Shown in pieces: positions 44,682 through 54,912 of a stretch of DNA of 64,000 bases. Each line of letters begins with the position of its first letter. Position 1 is the first letter of the stretch. The position numbers and the translations under genes are program-made. The stretch covers positions 1 through 64,000 of the forward strand of contig NZ_JAAAMH010000006.1 of assembly GCF_024105655.1 (NCBI RefSeq), given 5' to 3'. The DNA is from Aliihoeflea sp. 40Bstr573. GTDB taxonomy: Bacteria > Pseudomonadota > Alphaproteobacteria > Rhizobiales > Rhizobiaceae. The notes under the pieces are model-generated. The model was not told the origin of the DNA and ran no database searches. It saw only the letters and a program-made list of their open reading frames with translations.

Positions 44682-45427
44682 CACTCGTCCCCCAGATAGG
44701 CCCGGCGCACTTCCGGATTGGCGCGGATCTCGTCCACCGTCCCGGTCGCGATCACACGGCCATAGACCAGCACCGAAATCCGGTCGGCCAGCGCAAACAC
44801 CGCATCCATGTCGTGCTCGATCAAGAGTATCGGCGCTTCATTTCGCAAGTCGGACAGAAACTCCGTCAGCGCCTTCGACCCTTCCGGTCCCATGCCCGCC
44901 ATCGGCTCGTCGAGTAGAAAGGCTTTGGATCCGAGCGCCAGGGCGATTGCGATCTCGAGCTGCCGGCGCTCGCCATGCGACAGCTCCGCCGCCGGCACGC
45001 TCGCGCGGTCCTGGAGCCCCACCCGTGCCAAGGCTTCCCGCGCCGGCCCGGTCAGCGACGGGTCGCTCATCACCGGCTTGAAGAAGCGGAAGCTCGATCC
45101 CTGCACCGACTGCACCGCCAGCATGACGTTGCGCAGCGCGGAGAATTCCGTCGCCAGCGACGACACCTGGAACGAGCGACCGAGCCCGCGCCGCGCGCGT
45201 TCGGCCACGGAGAGGTCGTTCAGCCGGTCGCCGAGAAAGACGATCTCGCCGGAATCGGATTTCAGCGTGCCGGCGATCTGGTGGATCAGCGTCGATTTGC
45301 CGGCCCCGTTCGGGCCGATCAGCGCATGGATTTCCCCGGGCCGCAGATCGATCGAGACGTCCTCTGTTGCCTTCAGCGCACCGAAGCTCTTGTAAAGGTG
45401 GCGGATTGACAGGATCGGCTCAGCCAT
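44681..45427 (-). CDS. Branched-chain-type ABC transporter ATP-binding protein (LivG-like)
   Basis: 248 residues. Walker A GPNGAGKST, signature LSHGERRQLEIAIALA (the SHGE form typical of LivG), Walker B AFLLDEPMAGMGP. Overlaps the LivM-like gene by eight bases upstream and LivF-like by one base downstream. Confidence 0.92.
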   Translation of the reverse strand: MAEPILSIRHLYKSFGALKATEDVSIDLRPGEIHALIGPNGAGKSTLIHQIAGTLKSDSGEIVFLGDRLNDLSVAERARRGLGRSFQVSSLATEFSALRNVMLAVQSVQGSSFRFFKPVMSDPSLTGPAREALARVGLQDRASVPAAELSHGERRQLEIAIALALGSKAFLLDEPMAGMGPEGSKALTEFLSDLRNEAPILLIEHDMDAVFALADRISVLVYGRVIATGTVDEIRANPEVRRAYLGDE

Positions 45428-46400
45428 GACGCACCTTTCCGGCGAGAGAGCCGATCAGCCCGCCACGCGCGAACAGAACGACGGCCAGCAGCGCAAGGCC
45501 GAGGAAGAACTGCCAGCGGTCGGTCATGCCGCCGAGAAGATACTCGACCATGACGAACATCATCGCCCCCGCAACAGGCCCGAAGAGCCGCCCGACGCCG
45601 CCGAGGATGATGAGCACGATGAACTCGCCCGACATGTGCCAGGACATCATGGACGGGCTGACGAAGCGGTTGAGATCGGCATAGAGCGCGCCGGCGAGCC
45701 CCGTGATCATGCCCGAGATGACGAAGGCGGCGAGGCGGATGCGGAACGGCGCGATGCCGACCGACGCGACGCGCACGTCGTTCTGCCGCGCGGCCTGCAA
45801 AGCCGCGCCGAAGCGTGAATTGCCGACCAGCCAGAAAAGGACGAGCACCGCGATCAGCACCGCGTAGCACAGGAGAAAGAAGCTCATCGGCACCATCGTG
45901 TTGATGCCGGGGAAGGTGTTGCGCACGAAGATCGACAGCCCGTCCTCGCCGCCATAGGCCGGCCAGGAGATCGCGAAGTAGTAGGTCATCTGCGCGAAGG
46001 CGAGCGTGATCATGATGAAATAGACGCCGGACGTGCGAAGGCTCACCGCGCCGATGAAGAGCGCCACGAGCCCGGCCGCCGCGATCGCCACAAGCCAGAT
46101 CACCAGCATCGAGTTGGTGCCGGCGAACTCGGCGAAACCGAGATCGAGCGGCTGCATCGAAAAGGCGTGGCTGGCGAGGATACCCGCAGCATAGCCGCCG
46201 ACGCCGAAAAACGCCGCATGGCCGAAGGAGACCAGACCGCCCAATCCCAGCGCCAGGTTCAGCCCGACGGCGGCCAGTGCGAGGATCGCCATGCGCGTGG
46301 CCAGCGTCACGTAGAACGGCGAGCCCATCTGCGTCGCCACGAACGGGATCGCGAGCAGCACGAGCGCCAGCGCGATGTTGATGATGGTTTCGCGCGTCAT
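45420..46400 (-). CDS. Branched-chain-type ABC transporter permease (LivM-like)
   Basis: 326 residues, about nine helices. ALAAVGLNLALGLGGLVSFG with HAAFFGVGGYAAGIL is the family core, and GALQAARQNDVRVASVGIAP the EAA-like cytoplasmic loop. ATG 46400 is preferred over ATG 46406 because AGG lies six bases before it. Pairs with the LivH-like permease. Confidence 0.92.
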   Translation of the reverse strand: MTRETIINIALALVLLAIPFVATQMGSPFYVTLATRMAILALAAVGLNLALGLGGLVSFGHAAFFGVGGYAAGILASHAFSMQPLDLGFAEFAGTNSMLVIWLVAIAAAGLVALFIGAVSLRTSGVYFIMITLAFAQMTYYFAISWPAYGGEDGLSIFVRNTFPGINTMVPMSFFLLCYAVLIAVLVLFWLVGNSRFGAALQAARQNDVRVASVGIAPFRIRLAAFVISGMITGLAGALYADLNRFVSPSMMSWHMSGEFIVLIILGGVGRLFGPVAGAMMFVMVEYLLGGMTDRWQFFLGLALLAVVLFARGGLIGSLAGKVRHG

Positions 46401-46402
46401 GC

Positions 46403-47320
46403 TCATCCTTTCGCAAACAGGCCTTGCGGGCGCACCGCGAGGATGATGGCCATGACGATGTAGATCAGCATGGAGGCAACGGCCGCGCCGGCGGTTGCGG
46501 CCTGAGACGTGCCCATGAACACCGAGAAGACCTGCGGCATCAGGAAGCGCCCCATCGTGTCGATCAGGCCGACGAGGATAGCGCCCACCAACGCGCCCTT
46601 GATCGAACCGATGCCGCCGATGACGATGACGACGAAAGCGAGGATGAGAACCGGCTCGCCCATGCCGACCTGCACGGACTGCAGCGCACCGACCATCGCG
46701 CCGGCAAAGCCGGCAAGCGCCGCGCCGAGCGCGAAGACGATCGTGTAGAGCGTGCGGATGTCGACGCCCAGCGCGCCGATCATCTCGCGGTCGCTCTCGC
46801 CTGCCCGAATGCGCATTCCAAGCCGCGTCATGGAAATGAGAAGATAAAGCCCGACGGCCACCGCGACCCCGACACCGATGATGGCGAGCCGGTAGAGCTG
46901 GTAGCGTGAGCCGCCGGGCAGCGTGACGAAGCCGGCGAGCTGTTCGGGCACGTTGAGATAGAGCGGCACCGAGCCGAACACCCAGCGCGTGCCTTCCGAG
47001 AAGATCAGGATCAGCGCGAAGGTCGCCAGCACCTGGTCGAGATGGTCGCGGCTGTAGAGCCGGCGAATGATCGCAATCTCGACGATCGCCCCCATCGCCG
47101 CCGCGGCCGCCAGGCTGGCGGCGAGGCCGATCCAGAACGATCCGGTCTGCGCGGCCACCCAGGCGCATGCGAAAGCCCCGACCATGTAGAGCGAGCCATG
47201 GGCGAGGTTGATCAGCCCCATGACGCCGAAGATCAGCGTCAGACCGGCCGCCATGAGAAACAGCATCACGCCGAGCTGCAGCCCGTTGAGCAACTGTTCG
47301 ATGAAAAGTGCGCTGGACAA
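46403..47320 (-). CDS. Branched-chain-type ABC transporter permease (LivH-like)
   Basis: 305 residues from TTG 47320; no ATG or GTG is in frame close to the first helix, so TTG is the likely start (SSALFIEQLLNGLQLGVMLF). GLTLIFGVMGLINLAHGSLYM is the family core and GALGVDIRTLYTIVFALGAA the coupling loop region. 85 bases separate it from the upstream binding-protein stop. Confidence 0.9.
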   Translation of the reverse strand: MSSALFIEQLLNGLQLGVMLFLMAAGLTLIFGVMGLINLAHGSLYMVGAFACAWVAAQTGSFWIGLAASLAAAAAMGAIVEIAIIRRLYSRDHLDQVLATFALILIFSEGTRWVFGSVPLYLNVPEQLAGFVTLPGGSRYQLYRLAIIGVGVAVAVGLYLLISMTRLGMRIRAGESDREMIGALGVDIRTLYTIVFALGAALAGFAGAMVGALQSVQVGMGEPVLILAFVVIVIGGIGSIKGALVGAILVGLIDTMGRFLMPQVFSVFMGTSQAATAGAAVASMLIYIVMAIILAVRPQGLFAKG

Positions 47321-47405
47321 GATGGTGCCGCTTGCGATTGGGACATTGAGGTATGGGAGGTGATGCCCTCTCCGCAGGCTTTTTTGCGAAGAGGGCAGTC
47401 TCGAC

Positions 47406-48542
47406 TTACTGCGTGCACTGCTCCGCATAGGCGTCGCCATGGTCGTCGAACACCTTCTCGACCGTGGCATTGGTCAAGACGTCGCCGTCCTTCACCACTT
47501 CCATCATGTAGATGTCCTGGATCGGGTGGCGATTGGTGTTGAACGAGAAGTCGCCGCGCGGGGATTGGATGTCGGCTTCCATCATCGCCGCAGCAAAGGC
47601 GTCCGCATCTTTCACGTCGGCCTTCGAAGCTGCCGAAACGATGAGCTGCGCCGCGTCATAGGCCTGAACGGCGTAAATCGAGGGAAGGCGGTCGTACTTT
47701 TCCTGGAACGCGGCGAGGAACGCCTTCGAGGCTTCGTTGTCGAAGTCGGGCGCCCACTGGCCCGAGTTCTTGACGCCGAGCGCCGCGTCGCCGATTGCCG
47801 GCAGCACGTCCTGGGAGAACGAGAAGCCGGGACCGATGACCGGAATCTCGACGCCCGACTGCGCATACTGCTTCATGAAGGCGATGCCCATGCCGCCCGG
47901 CAGGAACATGAAAACGGAATCTGCGCCCGAATCGCGAATCTGCGCGATCTCGGCTGCGTAGTCGGTCTGGCCGAGCTGAGTATAGACTTCGTTGGTCACC
48001 TCGCCCTTGAAATAGCGCTTGAAGCCGGTGAGCGAATCCTGGCCGGCCGGGTAGTTCGGCGCCATGATGAACATCTTCTCGTACTGGCCGTTCGCGTATT
48101 CGCCGGCGGCCTCATGAAGATTGTCGTTCTGGTACGCAGCGTTGAAATAATGCGGGTGGCAGTTCGCGCCGGCGAGTGCCGCGGGCGCGGCATTGGTCGA
48201 GACGTAGAACTTGCCCTGCGCGGTCGCCGACGGCACCACGGCCATGGCAAGGTTCGACCACACGATGCCCGTCAGGATGTCGACCTGGTCGGACTGGATC
48301 ATCTTGTCGGCGATCTGCACGGCGAGTTCCGGTTTCTGGCCGTCATCCTCAATCACGACCTCGATCTCGTCGTTTCCGGCCTGCTCGATGGCGAGCATGA
48401 AGCCGTCCCGCGTGTCGATGCCAAGGCCCGCGCCGCCGCCCGAAAGCGTGGTGATCATGCCGATCTTGACCGGCTCGGCCAAGGCGAGGCCCGACGCCGA
48501 AAGGCTGAGCCCGAACAGCCCCGCTGCAACGATTTTCTTCAT
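47406..48542 (-). CDS. Branched-chain-type ABC transporter substrate-binding protein (HAAT family)
   Basis: 378 residues with a signal peptide (1-22, GLALA-EP). KIGMITTLSGGGAGLGIDTR opens the type-I periplasmic binding fold; WSNLAMAVVPSATAQ and APNYPAGQDSLTGFKRYF line the ligand cleft in relatives that bind aromatic or aliphatic carboxylates. It lies directly after kynA, so it is likely co-transcribed with the catabolic genes and to import their starting compound. No ligand is assigned. Confidence 0.9.
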   Translation of the reverse strand: MKKIVAAGLFGLSLSASGLALAEPVKIGMITTLSGGGAGLGIDTRDGFMLAIEQAGNDEIEVVIEDDGQKPELAVQIADKMIQSDQVDILTGIVWSNLAMAVVPSATAQGKFYVSTNAAPAALAGANCHPHYFNAAYQNDNLHEAAGEYANGQYEKMFIMAPNYPAGQDSLTGFKRYFKGEVTNEVYTQLGQTDYAAEIAQIRDSGADSVFMFLPGGMGIAFMKQYAQSGVEIPVIGPGFSFSQDVLPAIGDAALGVKNSGQWAPDFDNEASKAFLAAFQEKYDRLPSIYAVQAYDAAQLIVSAASKADVKDADAFAAAMMEADIQSPRGDFSFNTNRHPIQDIYMMEVVKDGDVLTNATVEKVFDDHGDAYAEQCTQ

Positions 48543-48621
48543 TTCGCAAACTCCCATTGCTTCTTGTTTCAGTTCCCACGTGCGGGTGGGCTTTTCGCAC
48601 CCGTTTCGGCCAACGTATTTC

Positions 48622-49458
48622 TCAAAGCTCGGTCCGAACCTTCCACAGTTCCGGGAAGAGCTCGACCTCGAGCATCTTGCGCAGGTAGCTGACCCCAGCG
48701 GTGCCGCCTGTTCCGCGCTTGAGCCCGATGATGCGCTCGACAGTCGTGACATGATTGAACCGCCAGCGGCGAAAATAATCTTCGAAATCGACAAGCTTTT
48801 CCGCAAGTTCGTAAAGCAGCCACCAGCGTTCCGGGTCGCGATAGACCGCCTTCCAGGCTTCCATCACCTTGGCGCTCTCGGCGCGCGCGGCTCGCCAGTC
48901 GGTGCGTTCGACTTCGGGGCCGACATCGAAGCCGTTGCGCGCAAGCAGCCGGATTGCCTCGTCGTAGAGGCTGGGCTTCGCCAGAATCTCTTCCAGCGGC
49001 CCGACACGCTTTTCGGCGTGGGCATGCGGCTTCAGCATCGCCAGGTTGCGGTTGCCGGCCAGATACTCCACCGCGCGATACTGCCAGGACTGGAAGCCCG
49101 AGGACTGTCCCAGATCGTCGCGAAACCGCGTATATTCCGATGGCGTCATCGTGCGCAGCACGTCCCACGCGCTGTTCAATTGCTCGAAGATCCGCGCCAC
49201 CCGCGTCAGCATCTTGAAAGCCGGCTGAAGATCGTCCCGCGAAATCGCGTCCATCGCCGCCCGCATCTCGTGGATGGCAAGCTTCATCCACAGCTCCGAC
49301 GTCTGGTGCTGGATGATGAACAGCATCTCGTCGGGCGATTTCGAAAGCGGCTCCTGCGCGGAAAGGATCGTGTCGAGCCGCAGATAGTCGCCATAGGCCA
49401 TGCGCCTGGCGAAATCGGTCTCGGCGCCATCCGGCGTCTCGTCATGCGCGGCGCTCAT
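48622..49458 (-). CDS. kynA: Tryptophan 2,3-dioxygenase
   Basis: 278 residues, the bacterial length. The start region [20 protein letters not shown] and [20 protein letters not shown] (with the active-site His that contacts substrate) are diagnostic. [20 protein letters not shown] and [15 protein letters not shown] (proximal haem His) follow, with the [14 protein letters not shown] substrate loop. It opens the indole ring of tryptophan with O2 to N-formylkynurenine. Its ATG overlaps the kynU stop by ATGA. Confidence 0.97.
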   Translation of the reverse strand: MSAAHDETPDGAETDFARRMAYGDYLRLDTILSAQEPLSKSPDEMLFIIQHQTSELWMKLAIHEMRAAMDAISRDDLQPAFKMLTRVARIFEQLNSAWDVLRTMTPSEYTRFRDDLGQSSGFQSWQYRAVEYLAGNRNLAMLKPHAHAEKRVGPLEEILAKPSLYDEAIRLLARNGFDVGPEVERTDWRAARAESAKVMEAWKAVYRDPERWWLLYELAEKLVDFEDYFRRWRFNHVTTVERIIGLKRGTGGTAGVSYLRKMLEVELFPELWKVRTEL

Positions 49459-50651
49459 GTCACCTTGTTCCGCGTCTTGTGCTCGGGCGTGTCCCACAGC
49501 CGGTCCCGCATGATCTCCTCGAGAATCGCGGCCGCGCGCACCACCTCGTCTTCGGACAGGTAAAGCGGCGTGAAGCCGAAACGCATGATGTCCGGCGCGC
49601 GGAAATCGCCGATGACACCCTTGGAGATCAATGCCTGCATTCCCGCATAGCCTTCGTGGAAGCGGAACGAGACCTGGCTGCCTCGGGCCTGCGGATCGCG
49701 CGGCGAGGCGAGGTCCAGTTCCGGGCACCGCGCCTCCACTTCGCTGATGAACCGCTCGGACAGTGCGATCGACCGCTCGCGCACCGCCTCCATCGTCACG
49801 CCGTCCCAGGCGTCGAGCGCCGCGTCGAGTGCCGCCAGCGCGACGATCGGCGGCGTGCCGACCCGCATCCGCTCCACCCCCTTCGCCGGCCTGTAGTCGA
49901 GATCGAAGGCGAACGGGCTCTCGTGGCCGATCCAGCCTGAAAGCGCAGGTCGCACCATGTCGGCATGTTTCGGCGCAACGTAGATGAAGGCTGGCGCGCC
50001 CGGCCCGCCATTCAGATATTTGTAGGTGCAGCCGACCGCGAAATCGGCTTGCGCCCCCGCCAGATCGACCGGGATCGCGCCCGCCGAATGCGCCAGATCC
50101 CAGATCGCGATCGCGCCGGCCTCATGCGCCTTTTGCGTCAGCCGCTTCATGTCGTGCAGCCGCCCGGTGCGGTAGCCGACCTCGGTGATCATGATTGCGG
50201 CGACGGTGTCGTCGATATTCGCCTCGACAGCTTCCGGATCGACGACCTTCAGCTCATATCCCTTGCCGAGCGAGGCCAGAAGTCCCTGTGCCATGTAGAG
50301 GTCGGTGGGAAAATTGCCGTTGTCGGAAAGAACGACCCGGCGATCCGGGTTCAGTTCCAGCGCCGAGGCGAGCGCCTGGTAGACCTTGATCGACAGCGTA
50401 TCGCCCATCACGACGGAACCCGGCGCCGCTCCGATCAGCCGGCCGATCCGGTCGCCGATGCGCGTCGGCCAGTCCATCCAGCCGGCAAGGTTCCACCCCT
50501 TGATCAGCATTTCGCCCCACTCGGCCTCGATCGTTTGTGCAACGCGCGCGCAAGCCGCCTTTGGCAGCGGCCCGAGCGAATTGCCGTCGAGATAGATCAC
50601 TCCTTCTGGGATGTGGAACATCTGACGCGTGCGGGCGAAGAGGTCGGTCAT
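49455..50651 (-). CDS. kynU: Kynureninase
   Basis: 398 residues, fold-type I PLP enzyme. [13 protein letters not shown] is the canonical start, [13 protein letters not shown] precedes the PLP-Lys in [16 protein letters not shown], and [17 protein letters not shown] follows. It cleaves kynurenine to anthranilate and alanine. Its ATG overlaps the ligase stop (TGATG), so anthranilate is made and activated by one mRNA. Confidence 0.97.
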   Translation of the reverse strand: MTDLFARTRQMFHIPEGVIYLDGNSLGPLPKAACARVAQTIEAEWGEMLIKGWNLAGWMDWPTRIGDRIGRLIGAAPGSVVMGDTLSIKVYQALASALELNPDRRVVLSDNGNFPTDLYMAQGLLASLGKGYELKVVDPEAVEANIDDTVAAIMITEVGYRTGRLHDMKRLTQKAHEAGAIAIWDLAHSAGAIPVDLAGAQADFAVGCTYKYLNGGPGAPAFIYVAPKHADMVRPALSGWIGHESPFAFDLDYRPAKGVERMRVGTPPIVALAALDAALDAWDGVTMEAVRERSIALSERFISEVEARCPELDLASPRDPQARGSQVSFRFHEGYAGMQALISKGVIGDFRAPDIMRFGFTPLYLSEDEVVRAAAILEEIMRDRLWDTPEHKTRNKVT

Positions 50652-52273
50652 CAGGCCCCTTCCTTCAGCCGAAACCGCTGGATCTTGCCGGTCTGCGTCT
50701 TCGGCAGCGTCGTCACGAACTTCACCGAACGCGGGTATTTGTAAGGCGCGATCGCAGACTTCACGTGGTCCTGCAGGAGCTTCACCATCAGCGCATCGCC
50801 GACAGCCCCCTCCATCAGCACCACATGCGCCTCGACGATCTGCCCGCGTGCTTCGTCGGCAACGCCGATCACCGCGCATTCGAGAACCTGGTCGTGCGCC
50901 AGCAGCGCGGCCTCCACTTCCGGCCCGGCGATGTTGTAGCCGGCCGAGACGATCATGTCGTCGGACCGCGCGGCGAAGTGGAAGAAGCCCGCCTCGTCCT
51001 GCACGAAACTGTCGCCCGTCAGGTTCCAGCCGCCCTTCACATATTCGCCCTGTCGATCGTCGGCCAGATACCGGCAGCCGGTCGGCCCGCGCACCGCCAG
51101 CCGCCCGACCTCGCCGCGCGGCAACTCGTCCATATCGCTGTCGACGATCTTCGCCTCGTAGCCGCCGACCGGGCGCCCCGTGGTCGCCGGAGCCATGTCC
51201 TCCAGCCGGTTCGAGATGAAGATATGCAGCATTTCCGTCGCGCCGATACCATCGAGGATCGGCTTGCCGGTCTTTTTCGTCCATTCCTCGAACACCGGCC
51301 CCGGCAGCGTTTCGCCGGCCGAAACCGCAATGCGCAGCGACGAGAGGTCCGCGCCCTCGTCCATCGCCTTCATCATGGCGCGATAGGCGGTCGGCGCGGT
51401 AAACGAGATCGTCGCTTTGTACTTCTCGATGATCTCGATCATGTTCGGCGGCGTCGCACTTTCGAGCAGCGTCGCGGCCGCGCCGAAGCGGAGCGGAAAG
51501 ACGGCCAGCCCGCCGAGCCCGAAGGTGAAGGCGAGCGGCGGCGAACCGACGAAAACGTCGTCGGGCGTCACGTTCAGAACTTCCTTGGCATAGGCGTCGG
51601 CGATGATCAGAATGTCGCGGTGAAAATGCATCGTCGCCTTCGGCACGCCCGTCGTGCCGGAGGTGAAGCCGAGCAGCGCCACGTCGTCGCGGCCGGTCTT
51701 CACCGCCTCGAAGGTGACGGGCTTGTCGAGCGCGCCGCGGTCGAGTTCGGCGTCATGGTTCGCCGTGCCGTCGAAACCGATCACTTTGGTCAGGAACCGG
51801 CTGTCCTTGGCGCAGGCCACCATCTCGTCCATCAGCCGCGTGTCGCAGAGCGCAACCGTGATCTGCGCCTTATCGACGATCTTGGAAAGTTCCCCGGCCC
51901 GCAGCATCGGCATCGTGTTGACGACGACTGCGCCCGCCTTGGTGGCGGCGAGCCAGCATGCGACCATCGCCGGGTTGTTGGCCGAGCGGATCAGAACCCG
52001 GTTTCCGGGCTTCACGCCGTAGTTCTCCACCAGCGCTCGTGCCAGCCGGTTCGTCCAGTCGGAAAGCTCCTTGTAGGTCCGACGGCGTCCATTGCCGATC
52101 AGCGCCGTGCGGTCCCCCATGCCCATTTCGACGATCCGGTCGGTGAGTTCGACGCCGGCATTGATGAAATCCGGATAATCGAACCCGTCGAGCAGGAAAT
52201 CCGGCCACTGGTCGGCAGGCGGGAGATTGTCGCGGGCGAACGTGTCGGAGTGGGCGGTCGGGCCGAGGCTCAT
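50651..52273 (-). CDS. Aryl-CoA ligase, probably 2-aminobenzoate (anthranilate)-CoA ligase
   Basis: 540 residues from ATG 52273. ANL-superfamily motifs: GFTSGTTGVPKAT (phosphate loop), ISAGETLPG-like IAVSAGETLPG, GWNLTGD, and the C-terminal GKIQRFRLK with the adenylating Lys. The benzoate/aminobenzoate-CoA ligase character shows in DRTALIGNGRRRTYKEL and RVLIRSANNPAMVACWLA. The location next to kynU and with the FAD-OYE fusion enzyme makes anthranilate the most economical substrate; benzoate or salicylate are alternatives. A 145-bp palindromic repeat separates it from the acyl-CoA dehydrogenase gene. Confidence 0.88.
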   Translation of the reverse strand: MSLGPTAHSDTFARDNLPPADQWPDFLLDGFDYPDFINAGVELTDRIVEMGMGDRTALIGNGRRRTYKELSDWTNRLARALVENYGVKPGNRVLIRSANNPAMVACWLAATKAGAVVVNTMPMLRAGELSKIVDKAQITVALCDTRLMDEMVACAKDSRFLTKVIGFDGTANHDAELDRGALDKPVTFEAVKTGRDDVALLGFTSGTTGVPKATMHFHRDILIIADAYAKEVLNVTPDDVFVGSPPLAFTFGLGGLAVFPLRFGAAATLLESATPPNMIEIIEKYKATISFTAPTAYRAMMKAMDEGADLSSLRIAVSAGETLPGPVFEEWTKKTGKPILDGIGATEMLHIFISNRLEDMAPATTGRPVGGYEAKIVDSDMDELPRGEVGRLAVRGPTGCRYLADDRQGEYVKGGWNLTGDSFVQDEAGFFHFAARSDDMIVSAGYNIAGPEVEAALLAHDQVLECAVIGVADEARGQIVEAHVVLMEGAVGDALMVKLLQDHVKSAIAPYKYPRSVKFVTTLPKTQTGKIQRFRLKEGA

Positions 52274-52292
52274 CGGGATGCTCCAGCCAGAT

Positions 52293-52437
52293 ACCCCCAC
52301 CCTTCATACCTCCCCACAAGGGGGAGGGAGGTCGCCAGCGTCCCGGCGGACCTGCCAATGCACCACCCAGCTTGGAGGATGGAACTCGACGCCGATGCCC
52401 TCCCTCCCCCTTGCGGGGAGGGATAAAGGGTGGGGGT
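52293..52437. repeat. Palindromic intergenic repeat element (~145 bp, RIME-like)
   Basis: The ends ACCCCCACCCTT (52293-52304) and AAGGGTGGGGGT (52426-52437) are exact inverted repeats. The inner arms CTCCCC-ACAAGGGGGAGGGA (from 52310) and TCCCTCCCCCTTGCGGGGAG (52401-52420) continue the pairing with few mismatches, so each end also folds on itself. The centre is unique. Such GGGGAGGG/CCCTCCCC mosaic elements are widespread between genes in rhizobial genomes. It has inserted inside the anthranilate operon and could act as a partial terminator or mRNA stabiliser. Confidence 0.85.
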
Positions 52438-52466
52438 CAATTCGCCCAGACATTTTGCGGACATCG

Positions 52467-53612
52467 TCACGCTCCCATTACCTGCCGCGCGATCACGATC
52501 TTCTGGACGTCTGACGCGCCCTCATAGATCCGCAACGCCCGGATTTCCCGATAGAGGCTTTCGACGATGTGTCCCTTTTTCACACCGTCGCCACCATGAA
52601 TCTGCACTGCCTTGTCGATGACCTCCTGCGCCTTGTCGGTCGCAAAGAGCTTGGCCATCGCGGCCTCGCGCGTCACGCGCGGCGCGCCTGAATCCTTGGT
52701 CCAGGCGGCGCGGTAGATCAAAAGCGCCGCCGCGTCGACATCGAGCGCCATGTCGGCGATGTGCCCCTGCACCATCTGCAGGTCGAAGAGCGGCGCCCCG
52801 AAGAGCTGGCGCGACCCGGCCCGCGAAACCGTCTCGTCGAGCGCGCGGCGCGCAAAGCCGAGCGCCGCGGCGCCGACCGTCGAGCGGAACACGTCGAGCA
52901 CCGACATCGCGATCTTGAAGCCTTCGCCCGGCTTGCCGATGAGAGCGGATGCGGGCACGCGAACCTGGTTGAACGCCAGCCGCGCCAGCGGATGAGGCGC
53001 GATCACTTCCAGCCGATCCGCAACGTTCAAGCCCGGCGTATCGGCTGGCACCACGAAAGCCGAGATTCCCCTGGCGCCCGGCGCCTCGCCGGTCCGCGCG
53101 AAGACGACATAGACGTCGGCGATGCTGCCATTCGAAATCCACGTCTTTTCGCCGCTGAGCACATAGTGGTCGCCCTCGCGCGTGGCCGTCATCTCCATAT
53201 TGGCGACGTCGGAGCCCGAACGCGGTTCGGACAGCGCAAAGGCCGACAGCGCCTTGCCCGCGCGGGTCTTCTCCAACCATTTCTGCTGGTCCGGCGTGCC
53301 GAACAGGCTGATTGCGCCGGTGCCGAGCCCTTGCATGGCGAAGGCGAAGTCGGCCAGCCCGTCATGGCGCGCCAGCGTTTCGCGGGTGATGCACAGCGTT
53401 CGCACGTCGAGCGGCGCGGGGTTGGCGGGATCGATGGCGGATGCCTTCAGGAAGCCGGCCTCGCCGAGCTTGGCGACGAGCGACTTGCATGCCGCGTCGA
53501 CATCGTCGTGGTCGACCGGCAAATTCTGCGCGCACCATGCCTCCAGCCGCTCCGCATGTTCGCGGTGGCGGCCTTCGAAGAACGGCCAGGAGAGGAAGGA
53601 GCGGTCAGCCAT
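52467..53612 (-). CDS. Acyl-CoA dehydrogenase family protein
   Basis: 381 residues. [35 protein letters not shown] (FAD site), [19 protein letters not shown] and the C-terminal [18 protein letters not shown] with [15 protein letters not shown] are the family signatures. It likely oxidises a saturated ring-derived CoA thioester after the monooxygenase/reductase step. Overlaps the enoyl-CoA hydratase stop (TGATG). Confidence 0.92.
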   Translation of the reverse strand: MADRSFLSWPFFEGRHREHAERLEAWCAQNLPVDHDDVDAACKSLVAKLGEAGFLKASAIDPANPAPLDVRTLCITRETLARHDGLADFAFAMQGLGTGAISLFGTPDQQKWLEKTRAGKALSAFALSEPRSGSDVANMEMTATREGDHYVLSGEKTWISNGSIADVYVVFARTGEAPGARGISAFVVPADTPGLNVADRLEVIAPHPLARLAFNQVRVPASALIGKPGEGFKIAMSVLDVFRSTVGAAALGFARRALDETVSRAGSRQLFGAPLFDLQMVQGHIADMALDVDAAALLIYRAAWTKDSGAPRVTREAAMAKLFATDKAQEVIDKAVQIHGGDGVKKGHIVESLYREIRALRIYEGASDVQKIVIARQVMGA

Positions 53613-54430
53613 CAATTCCCCTCGAATACGGGCCGCTGCTTGCCCACGAACGCATGATAGGCCCGCGAAAAGTCCTGCGTCTGCATGCAGATCGCCTGCG
53701 CCTGCGCTTCCGCCTCGATCGCCTGGTCCAGCCCCATCGACCATTCCTGGTTGAGCTGCGTCTTGGTAATCCCATGCGCGAAAGTGGGGCCGGATGCGAT
53801 CTGCTGCGCCAGCTTCAGCGCCTCGGCCTCCAGCGTTTCCGCGGGGATCAGTCGGTTGAAATACCCCCAGCGCTCGCCTTCCTCGGCGCTCATCGAGCGG
53901 CCGGTATAGAGCAGTTCGGCCGCGCGGCCCTGTCCGATGATCCGCGGCAGCATCGCGCATGCGCCCATGTCGCAGCCGGCAAGGCCGACGCGCGTGAACA
54001 GGAACGCCGTCTTCGCCTGCGGCGTCGCAAGGCGTATGTCGGACGCCATGGTGATGATCGCGCCCGCGCCCACCGCCACGCCGTCGACAGCGGAGATGAT
54101 CGGCTTGCCGCAGTTCAGCATCGCCTTGACGAAGTCGCCGGTCATGCGCGTGAACGCAAGAAGGCCCTTCATGTCCATCTCGACCAGCGGGCCGATGATG
54201 TCGTGGACATCGCCGCCCGAGCAGAAATTGCCGCCATTGGGCACGAACACGACGACATCGACATCGTCGGCATAGACGAGGTCGCGAAACGTGTCGCGCA
54301 GTTCGGCATAGGACTCGAACGTAAGTGGATTTTTACGCTCTGGACGGTCGAGCTGGATGACCGCGACGCGCCCCTCCATCCGCCACAGGAAATGCTGCGG
54401 CTTCAGCTCCGCCATCTTGGTCCCAACCAT
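53612..54430 (-). CDS. Enoyl-CoA hydratase/isomerase family protein
   Basis: 272 residues from ATG 54430; ATG 54415 is an alternative. Oxyanion-hole segments are [13 protein letters not shown] and [27 protein letters not shown]-type ([19 protein letters not shown]). [20 protein letters not shown] holds the catalytic region. It would hydrate or open the alicyclic enoyl-CoA in the lower anthranilate pathway. Only five bases separate it from the MarR stop. Confidence 0.92.
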   Translation of the reverse strand: MVGTKMAELKPQHFLWRMEGRVAVIQLDRPERKNPLTFESYAELRDTFRDLVYADDVDVVVFVPNGGNFCSGGDVHDIIGPLVEMDMKGLLAFTRMTGDFVKAMLNCGKPIISAVDGVAVGAGAIITMASDIRLATPQAKTAFLFTRVGLAGCDMGACAMLPRIIGQGRAAELLYTGRSMSAEEGERWGYFNRLIPAETLEAEALKLAQQIASGPTFAHGITKTQLNQEWSMGLDQAIEAEAQAQAICMQTQDFSRAYHAFVGKQRPVFEGN

Positions 54431-54435
54431 TCCCG

Positions 54436-54912
54436 TCAATGCCCGTCCTCCCAATTGCTCCGGAACGTCTTCAGCGTGGCCGACAGCCTTTCGGCATCGG
54501 CAAGCGAGACCTCGCCCAGAAATTCCTCGATCCATGTCTCATGCGCCGCGGCCATTTCGGTGAAGCGCCGCTCGCCCGTCGCCGTCAGTTTGACGATCGA
54601 GGCGCGCCGGTCGCCCTCGCGCGCTGCGCGTGAAACCAGGCCGTCCTTGACCAGCCGTTCGATGATACCGGTCACGTTCCCGTTGGAAACGAGCAGGAAG
54701 CGCGACAGGTCGCTCATCAGCATACCGTCCGGCTGGCGATAGAGCGCTGCGAGCACGTCGAAGCGCGGCAGGGTCGAATCGAAGTCACGCTTCAGCCTTT
54801 CGCGCAACTCGCCCTCGATCAGCCGCGAGGCGCGCAAAAGCCGGATCCACAGGCGCAGCCGCTCCTTCGCCGCGCTCGGGCGTTCGATCGTGTCGAGCGG
54901 CGCGCTCACCAT
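54436..54912 (-). CDS. MarR-family transcriptional regulator
   Basis: 158 residues. The winged helix spans about 40-130: [40 protein letters not shown] (recognition helix) and [21 protein letters not shown] (wing). MarR proteins in aromatic-CoA clusters (BadR, AliR types) bind aryl-CoA and release DNA. It sits inside the operon it probably controls. The tandem TTTCAA/TTGAAA palindromes before the first gene are the likely operator. Confidence 0.9.
   Translation of the reverse strand: MVSAPLDTIERPSAAKERLRLWIRLLRASRLIEGELRERLKRDFDSTLPRFDVLAALYRQPDGMLMSDLSRFLLVSNGNVTGIIERLVKDGLVSRAAREGDRRASIVKLTATGERRFTEMAAAHETWIEEFLGEVSLADAERLSATLKTFRSNWEDGH

Noticed and set aside
43995-48542. Housekeeping leucine/isoleucine/valine transporter
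   Set aside because: Family membership is clear, but the genes are contiguous with kynA, kynU and the aryl-CoA ligase, so a branched-chain amino-acid substrate is not the best reading; gene symbols livFGMHK were therefore not assigned.
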